From Escarpia spicata (taxonomy: Eukaryota > Annelida > Polychaeta > Sabellida > Siboglinidae): a DNA stretch of 64,000 bases. Location of the stretch: assembly GCA_963995525.1 (NCBI GenBank), contig OZ023206.1:48121585-48185584 (forward strand), in the 5' to 3' direction. Positions within the stretch are counted from its first letter, which is position 1; each line of letters opens with the position of its first letter. Both the position numbers and the translations under genes were made by a program. Positions 22,485-35,321 of the stretch are shown one piece after another. Below the pieces are notes generated by a model, which made no database searches, had not been told where the DNA came from, and saw only the letters and a program-made list of their open reading frames with translations.

Positions 22485-25455
22485 ATTCGCAGGGGGGACT
22501 CACAGAAAAGCCTGAAAATGGAGGCATAGATAAAGACAGCACAAATAAATCAGCAAATAACAGTCAGGAAAACTCTTCTGAAGCTGGATATAAATGTGTT
22601 TGTTTAAATGCAAGGAGTATAGTAAACAAAAGAAATGAACTAAACATTATGGTAGAAGATATTGACCCTCATATAATAGGTATAACCGAATCCTGGACCA
22701 CCACCGATATATCAGATGCTGAATTGGGACTGACAGGATATGTAATGTTTAGAAAAGATAGAATAGGAAGAAAGGGAGGTGGAGTTATTTTATATATTAA
22801 AGAATCTATTTAGGCTTATGAAATAACATTAGAAAGAGAAGCAGATTGCGAAGAAGCTGTTTGGCATAGTTACAGGAAACTCAACGTTAACAGTTGGGTT
22901 AGTTTATCGAAGTCCAAACATAAGCATAGAAGAGAATGAAAAAATACAAAACGCTATAAGGGAAGTAAGCAAACGGGACTGTATTATTATGGGGGATTTT
23001 AACCACGGGTATATACAATGGAAATCTCTACAGAGTATGGGGAGAGAGGACCAACAGTTTTTAGTTTTAGTTCAAGATACATTCCTTTCTCAACATGTGC
23101 TAGAACCAACCAGGGGTGAGAATGTGTTAGACATAGTTTTGTCCTCACAGAATGAATTAGTTGACAATGTCAAGATATGTGAGCCACTGGGGAGTAGCGA
23201 TCACAACCAGATACATTTTACCATCAAAGTAAAATTAGAAAGGAATAGTAAAAAGCAGTATAGGAGAAATTTCCACAAAGGAAGGTATAAGGACATGAGG
23301 AAATATTTAGCAAAGATAGACTGGAATAAGACACTGACAAATAAGACGGCAAGAGAATGCTGGAATATATTAAAGAGTGAAATTAAGTGCATAGTCGATA
23401 AATTTGTACCCTTCAAAAAACAAGGAAAACGGTCCAAAAAGAAACACTTATCGAAAGAAGCCATTATAAAAATTAAGTATAAACAAATGATGTGAAAGTC
23501 ATATAGATGTACTGGAAATGATGAAGACTACAACAGTTATAAAGAAGCACTTAACCAAGCTACAGCTGAAATTATAAATTCAAAGAGAAGCTATGAACAA
23601 CAATTAGTTAGTAATATAAAACATGACAGCAAGAGTTTTTATGCGTATGTTCGAAGCAAACAGAAAGTTCAAGATAAGGTCTGTCCTCTAGAAGATAGTG
23701 CTGGAAATATAATATCAGAGGGATTCTTAATGGCAGAAGACCTGAATGAGTACTTTAGTTCAGTGTTTACCAGGGAAGATATTAGTTCACTGCCAATACC
23801 AGAGGCTAAGTTCAAGGGGGCAGATTCAGACTATTTAGGACAATTAATTGTAACCCCGGAAATGGTAGCTCAGAAAATAAGGGCTATGAAGGATAATAAA
23901 TCACCTGGAGTGGATGGTATTCCACCCAAACTACTATTGGAAATTGTAGAACAAATTAGCATACCACTTGCAACAGTTTTCAACTTGTCATTAGAAGAGG
24001 GAGTGGTTCCTTTAGAATGGAAAGAAGCAAACATTATACCGTTATTCAAAAAAGGTTCGAGAAACAAGTCAGAGAACTATAGACCAGTGAGTTTAACATC
24101 AGTGATTTGTAAATTATTAGAAAGACTAATTAAAGATCATATGGTGGATTTTCTTGTTAAACAAAACTTAATAAACCCATCTCAACATGGTTTTTTTAAA
24201 GGGAGGTCATGCTTAACAACTATGTTATGTTCTTTGGAAGACATCACTAAGTGGGTAGATGAGGGATCACCAGTAGATATCGTCTACTTAGATTTTCAAA
24301 AAGCTTTTGACAAAGTACCACATCAAAGATTACTGCTTAAACTAAAGGCCCATGGCATAGGAAATGGTATAATAAACTGGATAGAACAATGGCTGATTGG
24401 CAGAAGACAACGTGTAGTAGTTGATGGGGAGGCTTCAAACTGGAAATCGGTATTGAGTGGGGTACCACAGGGATCAGTATTAGGTCCTATATTATTCTTA
24501 ATATATATCAACGATTTGGATGATGAAATAACAAGCAAGGTGTTGAAATTTGCGGATGATACAAAAGTGTTTAGAAGGATTAAAAGTGATTTAGATAGAC
24601 AGCATTTACAAGATGATCTTGACAGGTTGATCAAATGGTCTGAAAAGTGGCAAATGCAGTTCAATTTTGGGAAATGTAAATGCCTCCACATAGGACATGG
24701 GAACGAAGAAGTAGAATATACAATGGGGGGTACTGTACTAAGTACTACTGTAAAAGAAAAGGACTTAGGGTTAACCATTAGTGCTGATATGAAGATTTAA
24801 GAGCAGTGCGGAATTGCAGCTTCAAAGGGAAATCAAATCCTTGGATTAATTAGGCGAAACATAACGTATAAGGAAAAAGAGCTAATAATACCGCTGTACA
24901 AAACAATAGTTAGGCCTCATTTAGAATATTGTATTCAAGCATGGAGGCCATATCGCAGGAAGGACATAGATATGCTAGAAAGAGTGCAGAGGAGAGCAAC
25001 TAAAATTATACAAAATCTGAGGGATCTTAGTTACGAAATACGCCTAAAAAATGCGGTTTAACAACACTAGAGACCAAGAGATTGAGAGGAGATCAGATAG
25101 AAGTGTTTAAAATATTGAAGGTTATGAAAATATTGATAGAAATATGTTTTTCTCAGTTAAGAAAGATAGAAGGACTAGAGGACATGAACTTGCATTAGCA
25201 AAGGAGCAGAGTAAATTGGATATAAGAAAGTTTTCTTTTTCGCAAAGGACTGTAAATGAATGGAACAGATTACCTGCTGATTGTGTGGGTGCTAGTAGCG
25301 TGAATATGTTTAAAAATAAAATCGACACATACCTCAGACGGGCGGGATACACATAGGTAAAAGGGTCGGACTCTTGATAAGCCAAAGGGCTTCCTTGTCC
25401 ACCTGCCACCTAGAGTTAATTCTCTGGGTGGCAATCTCGTTAAATCTAGTTAAAT
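22177..25455 (+). mobile_element. CR1-like LINE, 5-prime truncated, 3.28 kb
   Basis: A plus-strand non-LTR retrotransposon is inserted in the zinc-finger leader exon of duplicate copy B. The left junction follows GGAGACATATT and the right junction precedes ATATTTAAATGCG, giving a short target duplication of about 5 bp (ATATT). The 3-prime end has GCCACCTAGAGTTAATTCTC and then a short GTTAAAT tandem tail. A truncated relative with the same end is nested at 37168-37698. It encodes the end of ORF1 (SGNH-hydrolase type) and a damaged ORF2. Confidence 0.88.
22589..25356 (+). pseudogene. CR1-like LINE ORF2: endonuclease and reverse transcriptase, several stops
   Basis: The endonuclease starts at YKCVCLNARSIVNKRNEL and continues with HIIGITESW and RKGGGVILYIKESI, stopping at 22813. 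Frame 22989-23495 resumes with GDFNHGYIQW and LGSSDHNQIHF. A TGA at 23493-23495 separates it from 23730-24800 in the same frame: KSPGVDGIPPKLL, NYRPVSLTSVICKLLERLI, YLDFQKAFDKVPHQRL, SGVPQGSVLGPILFLIYIND and an intact catalytic FADD. A TAA at 24798-24800 is followed in the same frame by LIRRNITYKEKELIIPLYK and RPHLEYCIQAWRPY. A shift leads to 25144-25356 (FSQRTVNEWNRLPADCV to YLRRAGYT). The core is well preserved, so the loss of function looks recent. Confidence 0.88.
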
Positions 25456-27509
25456 ATTTAAATGCGACACCCGTATAAAATAATGTAACATGTTATTTTT
25501 CAACTACAATGTGCTACCTTGGTACGACTAGTGAGAAACTCTTGAGATGTGATGTACACTAGTGACAAAACGTTTATGTGTTTGTAGCAATAGTGCTTTG
25601 AGGACAACAGCACGATATAAAATAATATGTGCGTTTGTGGGAACATTTAGAAATAAAAAGAAGTTTAAACCTGCAATATCAGTTCGATTGTTATCGTCCT
25701 GGCTTTTTTTACTCATTTCCAGAAAAAGCAAAGCTATCAAGTATCCCCTATAACATCCTAGTTCGTTGGTGCACTTGTGCTACTTCGTTTTGTTGAAATT
25801 AATAAATAAACTGCGAACTATTTCGAATTTGGTTTCGAGTCGGATGAGTCGAAACTACCAACACTTACTTGAACATGAACATGCACCTGGAAGTGGAAAC
25901 TTTATGTCATAGTATCGTGTTCGCGAATTTGGGCGAGACTGACCTCTGACCCTCAAGATTGATGCCTCGATCAAGCCGTTTTTGTTGATAGTAGTGTTCG
26001 CAAGTGTTTATGCAACACGTTCTTATTTTATGGCATTTATGCCGGCGATGGGACATCCCTGGACATATGCCACCGACGCAGCGAAAAGGGCCAAATTATG
26101 CAGACAATGACAATATTCGCGCCAGACGGTTTATTTGGGAAAAACCAGTATGGATTTGTGGAACGACACAAGACAACTGACAAGTCACAAAAGAAACGGC
26201 TGGAGTAAGACTAGTCTAAGAACAGACGCTGCGTTCGCAAAACTTCTTCTAGACAGGTTAGTAATTTCAGAGTAGTGAGCCTCAGCCACGCATATTTATT
26301 CATGTGAATATAATGATGTTGCTTATTATGTTCAGACAACTACCACCCCTCAATACTGTGAAAATGTCCATCACAATAACATGTATCGATAGCTTGCGAC
26401 TGATTTATGTGAGAGAGCAGAGAATTACCGTTACTATACAAAGAATTGCAGCCCATGTTTTGTTAAGATACAAATCCTTTTGGTTCTGTTTTCAGTTTGG
26501 TCTTTCAAGAAAAAAAGCACATCTAAAACACTACAATTTATCAATAACATGCATTTTGTCATTTATACTATATTTATACTATTCATACATTTTGTAGAAA
26601 AATGTTGTAAATTTATTTTCCGTTTCATTTAATTAACTTCATCTTACTTTGCAACAGTTGCGTGATTCAATTAAAAAACAGTCAGGGTTGACAGCTAAGT
26701 TTCTGACAGGACAGTTTACAAATTGTTTGCACGTTGATGACAGTGAAGCCACAGAGGCTTCGCTTCATGGAACATACTTTCCCAGTCAGAAACATCTAGT
26801 TAATAACCACTGTTGCAAGTAGTTGAAAGGCCATTATCATTTTTGTTTGTTAAATCAAGCCAGGAAATCCATAATAAAATACCTTTGTTGCTCTCATAAG
26901 AGACATGACTAACTGCTGGAATCTTCTTCTAAAGACTTACAGTGGTAATCCACCCTCTGAGTAAACAGTAGAACTTTGTGGACACTGCCAGGTTCAACCA
27001 CTACCAGCCAAATGTCCTCCTCATTAATTAGCAGTGTTAGGTGAATGACACATTGAGATCACAACTAGGCATTGGGTATTTTGCATGGTTTACTATTGAA
27101 TTCCTCAAGCTTTGCTTTGTTGAACTATCAGTGAAAAATTGCAAAAATTTTATTTATATATTTTTCGAATAAAATTACTTTGTGACTTTATTTCCTGTAA
27201 CCTTCTTTCCAGCCCATCTGTGTTCTACCTGTACTTAGTTAATAAGTTGACACTTTTAAATTGTCCATTTGTTTGTTATGTACTACACTTTTACTATATA
27301 TATATATATACAATAATAACTTTGCCACTCTCTTATCATTATAATTTTTTTTACAACTGGGCAAATGAACTTTTCACTCGAGTGCTGAGCAAATGACCAT
27401 TGGGCAAAAGACTGTGCAACATATTTTTACCTGTTAATGAAATTAAAAAAGTTTACAAGTTACATACCACACACACACATCTATAATATTATATACTATT
27501 ATATATATA

Positions 27510-27551
<42 letters not shown>

Positions 27552-27587
27552 CAGGTATTAGTGCTGTTCATTTTCACAAATAATCTG

Positions 27588-27812
27588 ACTCATTCCATAT
27601 TCCAATTCATGACTTTGTTTGACAGCTTCAACACAAAGGTGTGAACTACCTCAACACCACTGCAGCCATCACATATGACAAGATCTGTGGTGGCTCTATC
27701 GAGCGTCGGTGGTCGTAGCAAAGGCAGCTCAGGTGTCCAGTCACTTCCTGAGGCTGGATGCAGCTCGGGACAGTTAGAACAAACGTAAGTATTAATTGAT
27801 GCTGCTTTGCAA

Positions 27813-27855
<43 letters not shown>

Positions 27856-28182
27856 CATAGCATAATAATTGGAAGATATGCAAACATATGTGATTGGTTT
27901 TAACAATTATGTTTTATTCTGACCAATGTTATGTGGGTACATCATCTTTGGTTGATAGGGCTTTTGTGAAATTTTCAATTACGCTGTACATTTCATTTGC
28001 AGTTCACTTTTGGAACTTAATGTTCTATTTATTTAATTTGAAAAATTTCTGTTACAAACATAAATTCGTATGTTATACAGTGCAAGTAAATACACGTGAA
28101 ACAATATAGCCAAGCCTCAGAGAGGATTGTACTTTCATAGTAATCATGCCTATGCAGTGGCGAAAATGTTCCAATAGCAACT
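27588..28182. other. unique border sequence, no firm gene
   Basis: A plus-strand frame at about 27674-27787 begins with ATG inside CACATATGACAAG and runs to a good donor (CAAAC/GTAAGTATT). It could be a small exon, but no domain is recognised. A TA run follows at 27813-27852. Confidence 0.3.
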
Positions 28183-28202
28183 CCCCCCCCCCCCCCCCCC
28201 CC
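28183..28202. repeat. poly-C tract of 20 bases
   Basis: An uninterrupted run of twenty C residues, seen directly. Its length is likely to vary between alleles and is prone to sequencing error. Confidence 0.95.
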
Positions 28203-31200
28203 GTTTTCCGATATCACCACTCCAACCGAGCGGCTGAAATTATAGTTATGGCAACTTGGTAGCGACAAAATTTAGACTACACCATTTGGTTCAGCCGCCA
28301 GTGGAGGTTTTTGTGCCCCCAGGCTCAATTTCTGGATCCACCCGTGTATGTGATAGTTTTGTTTGTCTGCATGAGGATTTTGCAGTAATGGGTGTCCTCG
28401 TTAAATTGCATATTGTTGTTAGAAATGCATGTGAATTAAAGTAAAGACAATGTAAATTAAAAACGATATTCAAACTATTTGATGAGATCGTGACTACAAA
28501 ATTATGAAAAGCACAACAACAGGTACAATAATTGCACTTGATGTGTATAATGTAATAATTTTTAGAACATATACACAAAATGCAAAGCAACAATAGAAAC
28601 AAAAATTAGGAAGAGGTTGAAAAAATGTTAGGTACATTTAACAAAACAAACAGTTACTTTTATCACAATTCTTTGTTACAAAAAAACAACACTAGTACAT
28701 GTGATATCATATGCTAGTTGTATGTTTAGAACTCACAAAATTAGTGACTAAACAATTATGTGTATTTAACAAATTTTAATATTTGATGCCCATAAAATGT
28801 AAACAAATGAGAACAAATTACTTAGGAAGATGTTTAGTTGAACAAATTTAATATGTACATATAAAATAAAAATCACTATAATTATTATTATTTGTTATTA
28901 AAAAACATCAATAGGATATAAAATTCAAAACTGTTGTGGTTTGTGCAATGCTCGGTATGTTTACAACTCGCAAAAATAGTGACTAGACTAGACAGGGTCA
29001 TCGCCATGTGACTGAGAATTACATGTACAATCGCTACATGCTACATTGCTCCAGTTTGCTCAGCTGTATGAAGAATACCAGCAACAGACCGTGGATATTT
29101 TTGTATGAATAATCTTCGCATATTAATTTCAGTGTGGCTGAATTCTTCCCACATAAGTCAAGATGGTGTTTTCGATTTAACAGGTCTGCCAGGGAGTAAA
29201 GTTTAAAGCGCTTTGAGTAATCCTGAGGACTGGATACTACACCATATCAGAACTAAACTTACTCAAGTGTTGTTTAGTTATCATGCAAAATGACAATTAA
29301 TGTAAATTATTTGTGAAAATATAAAAACGTGATAAAAAAGAATAATTTAGAAAAATGATACATGGCATGAAAAATATATAACGGTCCTCGTGATACTTAG
29401 AGAATTTAAACAAGTAACATGCTGCTGTCACTGTATCAACAGATTGTTGTTGAAAAATGTGAAAAGGCTTTCAATACCATTACTTCCTCACAAACTTGCG
29501 TCTGGTGTATGTTGCAAGAACTCAGCTGGCTGCCACTGACTATCAGCAACACAAAGACAATGAAACCCTACCACTGTAACAATTTTGTATAATTAATGTA
29601 TTTTTTCATGGACACTGCTAAAATTTATAGTTGAATTGAATACAAATACCTTGTATTATTGACTTTTAATAAATGTGTCATTACATATATAAATATTATA
29701 CATGTCAGAGCCATCCTAATTGTCACTTTGTCTCCGGTATAGGTAGATGCAGACGTACAGCAAAAAGTCAGGAAGCTGGTATGTAGTACCATCAAAGACA
29801 GCGAAAATATACAGTGGTGTCATCGATATTTAAACAGATGCAGTTCACCGAAGAATGCTCGATACTGAACCTGTCTGACAGCATCGAAAGTTGTTGCCAT
29901 ATCTGCAGACCCTGGCACCCACAGTTCCATCACCAACTGCAGAGCTAGTCAGGCGTCACCACATTCCTATGTCGAGCAACCGGCATTCTACATTGGTTTC
30001 CAGTCAGTCAAGCTAACTGACTGACCTGGAAGCCAGTGTACACCCCATTGGCACTGGGGAATCTGTCACAATTTGGATCACTCAGTGGACATTCATATGA
30101 CAAACTGTTAATATGCAGCATGTTGCATGGCTGTAGAATCTTGTCCGAGATCCTGGACAAATACAACTGCCCAGTATGCCATATTAACTTGGAGAGCTAG
30201 TGGTACTAAGCACAGTAGTTCAATCTCCTGTAAAAAAGCAAATATTCAGTAAACAAAAACAGGCATCATAGTAGTGTTGAGAGTAAATAATTATGGAGTG
30301 TTCATTATCATAATCAGTATATAATAATGTTTCATGTATGACCTGCAGCATTTCACAAGAAAAAAGGTAGCAAGAAATGTTCTACTACAGCTGCATCTAT
30401 ACATGTTGATATCTTAGGAACAGTCAGTGTTTACCAGGGTTGTTCCAGGGAAGGGTGGCTTGATACAGCAAGCAGACATTAGTGGAATATGCAATTTTTT
30501 CAAAACGGTGAACAAGTTTAACTATTTTTCTTTACTAGGTGTTCATTGTCATTACATGAATTTAAAATTGTTCAATTTCATTACAGTGACGCCTGATCTT
30601 AGTCAATATTATAGACTGATTTGAATTCTGCTAATCACTAAAGCATTAGTAAAGTACATTTATATGTTTTGTTTTGTTTTCAGTACACAAATTCATGTCA
30701 ATGTCTGCCATGTGTAACTACTATACATATTCATGTTTGACATTTTAATCCTGAGGTTGAATGGTCAAGGTGAATGTAAAGGAAATGACAGAATTAGGTG
30801 TTATTGTGATGCTAACAATATGTTTTCCTCGTAAAGTATTCAAAGGTTCATAGTACGTATGTCTACCTTCTTCAAGAATGATTAATTTATTTTATAAACT
30901 TATTTCAGAGTCATCGCCATATGCTAAATACTGCTTAAAGGTGTATTAATATGTCTGTGTTGATACACTTGTGGGTATAATATACAAGTGCAGAAGTCAA
31001 TCTAGTTTTCCATGCCCAAGATGTTATTATTAAAATGTGTATGAAAACAAATATATATTTAAATGTGCACATTAAAATTTGTTGATAACTTATACGTGGT
31101 TGAATGTTATCAATTTGAAATTACCTGGATTGATAAAATGTGGGCCTGCCGCAGACTATGCATCCTCCCTGTGTCTGCCTGGCCTGGGTGACCGCCTCTA

Positions 31201-32300
31201 GCCCCTCCTCTGCCTCCTCTCATTCTCATTCATGGGTTGCAGTGTGGTCTCTAGCAATATCATAATTGAAGTTACATATATTATTATGTATTCATATATT
31301 GCTGTGGTGAGAATATATACATATATTGGTAAATACATTAGAATAGCCGGACTATGTCAGTTGAAAGATATCACAGGATACCAATTAATGCATTACATAC
31401 ACTATAGCCATGCATCAAGGACCACAATGGAGACAAGTGCGTGCATTTTCTTGTGTAATCCTTATATATGGTGTACTCTAGGTGTATTGATATTTTATTT
31501 ATTTACACGTTTACATTTTTATATTGAATAAAATCATCACCATCATGCATGTCATATAAAATTCTAAATTATTTCGCATAAAATACAATGCAAATCAATA
31601 ATATTCTGCAGTAATAGTATCAAAAATATGAGTCACAAAAATGTATTAATAATTACGATCACCAACATAATACTCCCGTGTTTGACGTTCTGTTGCACGA
31701 AATTACGGATGCTCCCTCACTAGGTTACTTGCACGATCAACGACAACAGGGGCCTGCTGCCAAAGCAATGTTACTTCTCGTTTCGCACCCTCACGTCATC
31801 AACTCTCAATATGTATTGTCGGAATAACAGCTTATTAACAACATCCTGCGTAACCAAATACAATACATATCAAATATCATGCTCGTTGTCACTCTCTGAC
31901 TGAATCTCTGGCTGATATGGTGACTGTCTTAGACTTAGACTTTTGAGTTAGAACTTATTGTCCAAAAAGTCAGCCTCGACAGGCTCGAGTCGAGTGTAGA
32001 CGTACAACCACTTTGGAATTATAATCTTAATCTTGATACGCTAAAGCACGTGTGTGTTGTTATTGTTTTCGAATGCCTGGGATGCCGATCTCGCGTAAAG
32101 CACATGACCGAAGTGGCGCAGTAAGCAGACAGCGCAATTGGCTTTTGCCAGTGTTACCCGCTGTAACGACAAATCTTTCTTTTTTTACGTTTACAAAACC
32201 CGTACGCATTTTTGCTTATTAAACCGACTGTGCGCACTAGTTAAACTATTCACACATTACACATATGGACATAAAAGAACCGTATTGGCGATGGGCAAAC
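28203..32300. other. about 4 kb AT-rich sequence without a recognisable gene
   Basis: Only short frames occur here, and none has a domain I recognise. An imperfect hairpin of about 20 bp stem is present at 29990-30038. A GC-richer CT-repeat patch is at 31140-31230. It may contain decayed transposons too old to read. Confidence 0.4.
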
Positions 32301-32567
32301 GAACTGATTGAGCACCTTTAATTATGTCTCTGAATGTGCACATGGGTACAATGAAGAAAAGATTCAAATGTGACACTTGTGGGGCACAATTATCACAAAA
32401 TGATAAATTGAATGTATATATCCGTAACAAAACTGGGGAAAACCCGTCAAATGTGATACCTGTGGGTCACAATTTTCAAAATGTGCTAATTTGAAATATG
32501 TTGTTTTTATCCGCACTGGGCAGAAACCCTACAAATGTGACACATGTGGGGCACAGTTGACATGCAG

Positions 32568-33435
32568 CAGACCTGCCTACCATTCCGGATTGTCCGGAAT
32601 CATTCCGGAAAGTCACCTCAAATTACGGTATTACTTCGAGGGATGAAAATATTACGGACTGTCACCATGTTTGCCAATCACTAAAATTTAGTTTCCACTA
32701 TAATCAACAGGTGGCAGCATATGTATGCAGCATGTTGTGACATGGTTTTTCATTCGCTAAGTCAGGTCGTAATCTAACCAATAGGAAACAACGTTATGAC
32801 AAATTGGCATTTCCGCGATCAAACAAAACGAAGTCACGCTGCACGAAATGATGGATGACAGCGAAATGACGCCACTGCCAACCGAAAAGAAACGTGTAAT
32901 GCAAAAATGTAGTGAGTGTTGTACTTGTAGTGTTAGGCCAACTGACTGTACTAAGACTAATTTAGTGTATTTATTGAGGAGTTTAGTCTATCATTTACAG
33001 CCTATCATACAGTCACTAGAGTGTAGGCGATGTCGATGACAGTGTGATGTAATGGTTTTGGTCGGTCGCTACCTCCCCCCTCCGTCTATCATTTATCATT
33101 CTAGAGTTGAGTAGGTTAGAGCCTAGAGTGTTGGCTGATGTTGGTGACAGCGTAAGTAATGGTTTTGACCTGTCGCTACCCCCCCCCTCCCGTCTATCAT
33201 TTATCATATTAGAGTTGAGTAGGCTAGAGTGTAGGTGGTGTTGATGACAGCGTAACTAATGGTTTTGGTCCAGTGTAATGTAATGGTTTTGGTCCATCGC
33301 TACCCCCCCCCCCTCCCCGGTGACAATATCTGACATGGCGGTTCTGCATTACTGACAGGAAGCGTATATTCCTGAAAATCAGTGTAAATGGGAAGATGGA
33401 TTACTGACAGGAAGTTTTTGGGGTAGGCAGGTCTG
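32568..33435. mobile_element. 868-bp non-autonomous DNA transposon with 14-bp terminal inverted repeats
   Basis: The terminal repeats CAGACCTGCCTACC and GGTAGGCAGGTCTG are perfect inverse complements, flanked by a 7-bp duplication CATGCAG (32561-32567 and 33436-33442). The insertion splits a zinc finger of unit 3, which resumes exactly after the right duplication. The interior has about 2.5 to 3 tandem copies of a roughly 115-bp unit (GTCTATCATTTATCAT ... TAATGGTTTTGG(T/A)C, 32990-33320) and poly-C tracts. The CAG start suggests the hAT superfamily, but 7 rather than 8 bp is duplicated. No transposase frame is present. Confidence 0.85.
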
Positions 33436-33639
33436 CATGCAGTGATAGTTTAAAGACATGTCCATACCCTCACTGAAGAGAAACCCTTAAAATGTGATAC
33501 GTGCGGGGCACAGTTCTCAAGGGGTGGTTACCTCAAGACACATGTCCGTATCCACACCGAATAGAAACCCTTCAAATGTGATACGTGTGGTGCACAGTTC
33601 TCAAGGGGTGCTTATTTAAAGAGACATGTCCGTATCCAT

Positions 33640-34860
33640 ACGGGGGAGAAACCCTACAGATGTGGTACCTGTGGTGCACAGTTCTCAGACAGCGGTCATT
33701 TGGAGAGTCATGTCCGTATCCATACGGGGGAGAAACCCTACACATGTGGTACCTGTGGTGCACAGTTCTCAGACAGTGGTCATTTGAAGAGTCATGTCCG
33801 TATCCATACGGGGGAGAAACCCTACAGATGTGGTACCTGTGGTGCACAATTCTCAGAGAGTCGTCATTTGGAGAGTCATGTCCGTATCCATACGGGGGAG
33901 AAACCCTACAGATGTGGTACCTGTGGTGCACAGTTCTCAGACAGTGGTCATTTGGAGAGTCATGTCCGTATCCATACGGGGGAGAAACCCTACACATGTG
34001 GTACCTGTGATGCACAGTTCTCAGACAGTGGTCATTTGGAGAGTCATGTCCGTATCCATACGGGGGAGAAACCCTACAGATGTGGTACCTGTGGTGCACA
34101 GTTCTCAGACAGTGGTCATTTGGAGAGTCATGTCCGTATCCATACGGGGGAGAAACCCTACAGATGTGGTACCTGTGGTGCACAATTCTCAGAGAGTGGT
34201 CATTTGGAGAGTCATGTCCGTATCCATACGGGGGAGAAACCGTACAAATGTGGTACCTGTGGTGCACAGTTCTCAGACAGTGGTCATTTGGAGAGTCATG
34301 TCCGTATCCATACGGGGGAGAAACCCTACACATGTGGTACCTGTGGTGCACAGTTCTCAGAGAGTGGTCATTTGGAGAGTCATGTCCGTATCCATACGGG
34401 GGAGAAACCCTACACATGTGGTACCTGTGGTGCACAATTCTCAGAGAGTGGTCATTTGGAGAGTCATGTCCGTATCCATACGGGGGAGAAACCCTACACA
34501 TGTGGTACCTGTGATGCACAATTCTCAGAGAGTGGTCATTTGGAGAGTCATGTCCGTATCCATACGGGGGAGAAACCCTACACATGTGGTACCTATGATG
34601 CACAGTTCTCAGACAGTGGTCATTTGGAGAGTCATGTCCGTATCCATACGGGGGAGAAACCCTACGGATGTGGTACCTGTGGTGCACAGTTCTCAGACAG
34701 TGGTCATTTGGAGAGTCATGTCCGTATCCATACGGGGGAGAAACCCTACAGATGTGGTACCTGTGGTGCACAGTTCTCAGACAGTGGTCATTTGGAGAGT
34801 CATGTCCGTATCCATACGGGGGAGAAACCCTACAGATGTGGTACCTGTGGTGCACACTCA
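33640..34860 (+). repeat. homogenised 84-bp zinc-finger repeat array, about 15 units
   Basis: Fifteen head-to-tail units of exactly 28 codons are almost identical in DNA sequence. Variation is concentrated at a few codons: K/R/T/G before CGTC, C/D after it, and D/E before SGHL. The DNA-contact positions of the finger helix (D/E, G, H, S at -1, 2, 3, 6) hardly change. This indicates very recent unequal crossing-over or gene conversion. Both other plus frames are also long and open because of the period, but they are shadows. Confidence 0.92.
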
Positions 34861-34926
34861 CAAAGTTATAGTTTGAAAACGCATGTCCGTATTGTTACCC
34901 ACACTCTTCTGCTTGAAATCAAGTAG

Positions 34927-35321
34927 TGCCATGGGAAAGTCAAATGTATAATGTTTACCATGTTGAAGCGGCTGCATCTTATACGTTCCGCATTGTGAGT
35001 AAAACACATTGAACAAACTACCACTTGCTATATCGTCCACCTGCCATTGACAAACCGCGGGAACATCAATCAACAGCTGTGTGGATGGTCGGCTAAGCCG
35101 GTCACGCATGACGAACCATGTCAAAACTGTATCTGACCAAGAAGACGCATTGTCGTAGTGCCCTGACGTCCTGTAGAAACTACAGGTTATAGTATGCGTT
35201 AGCCGTACATGCGGTCGTCGCACTCCGCCTCACTGCGTGAGAGAACTATGCCTCAACATCAGCAACACGGTGGTGATGCACACATGGAATGAGCTTACTT
35301 TCTACGAACTAACAATACACC
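34927..35321. other. non-coding spacer after zinc-finger unit 3
   Basis: No gene is recognised. A minus-strand frame (34858-35223) has no domain and partly shadows the zinc-finger tail. Confidence 0.4.

Larger units (their letters stand above)
22099..27587 (+). repeat. 2.2-kb tandem duplication, copy B (split by a CR1-like LINE)
   Basis: Copy B starts 22099 in the zinc-finger leader exon, is interrupted at about 22177 by a CR1-like LINE, resumes at about 25456 with TTAAATGCGACACCCGTATAA, and ends at AATAATCTG. It includes the second copy of the candidate exon at 26150-26256. The sequence after 27588 is unique, so copy B carries the original right border of the unit. Confidence 0.85.
32322..34926 (+). 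pseudogene. C2H2 zinc-finger gene, unit 3, split by an inserted element
   Basis: This paralogue starts MSLNVHMGTMKKRFKCDTCG (32324 on), like units 1 and 4. The amino-terminal fingers are frameshifted. The gene is then cut by an 868-bp element (32568-33435) and resumes with a one-base deletion near 33457, two fingers, and an in-frame TAG at 33558-33560. From 33561 to 34926 the frame is open for 455 codons without an ATG: one KCDTC finger, then fifteen RCGTC/TCGTC fingers on an 84-bp period. One finger has lost a zinc cysteine (CGTYDAQF, near 34590) and the last is shortened. Such proteins are usually nuclear DNA-binding regulators. With no start codon and upstream breaks, I regard this copy as a pseudogene, although an unseen upstream exon could rescue the array. 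Confidence 0.8.

Noticed and set aside
31232..31531. 99-codon frame in AT-rich DNA
   Set aside because: Hydrophobic low-complexity composition with no paralogue or motif.
28203..32300. Search for tRNA, snRNA or rRNA genes
   Set aside because: I saw no cloverleaf-like arrangement or conserved RNA box that I could support by eye, here or elsewhere in the window.
33572..34861. 429-codon minus-strand frame of [17 protein letters not shown] repeats
   Set aside because: It is the antisense shadow of the 84-bp zinc-finger array. Any frame stays open because the period is divisible by three.
33794..34876. 360-codon plus-strand frame of VVIWRVMSVSIRGRNPT repeats
   Set aside because: Out-of-frame shadow of the same array. 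The C2H2 pattern is only in the other plus frame.
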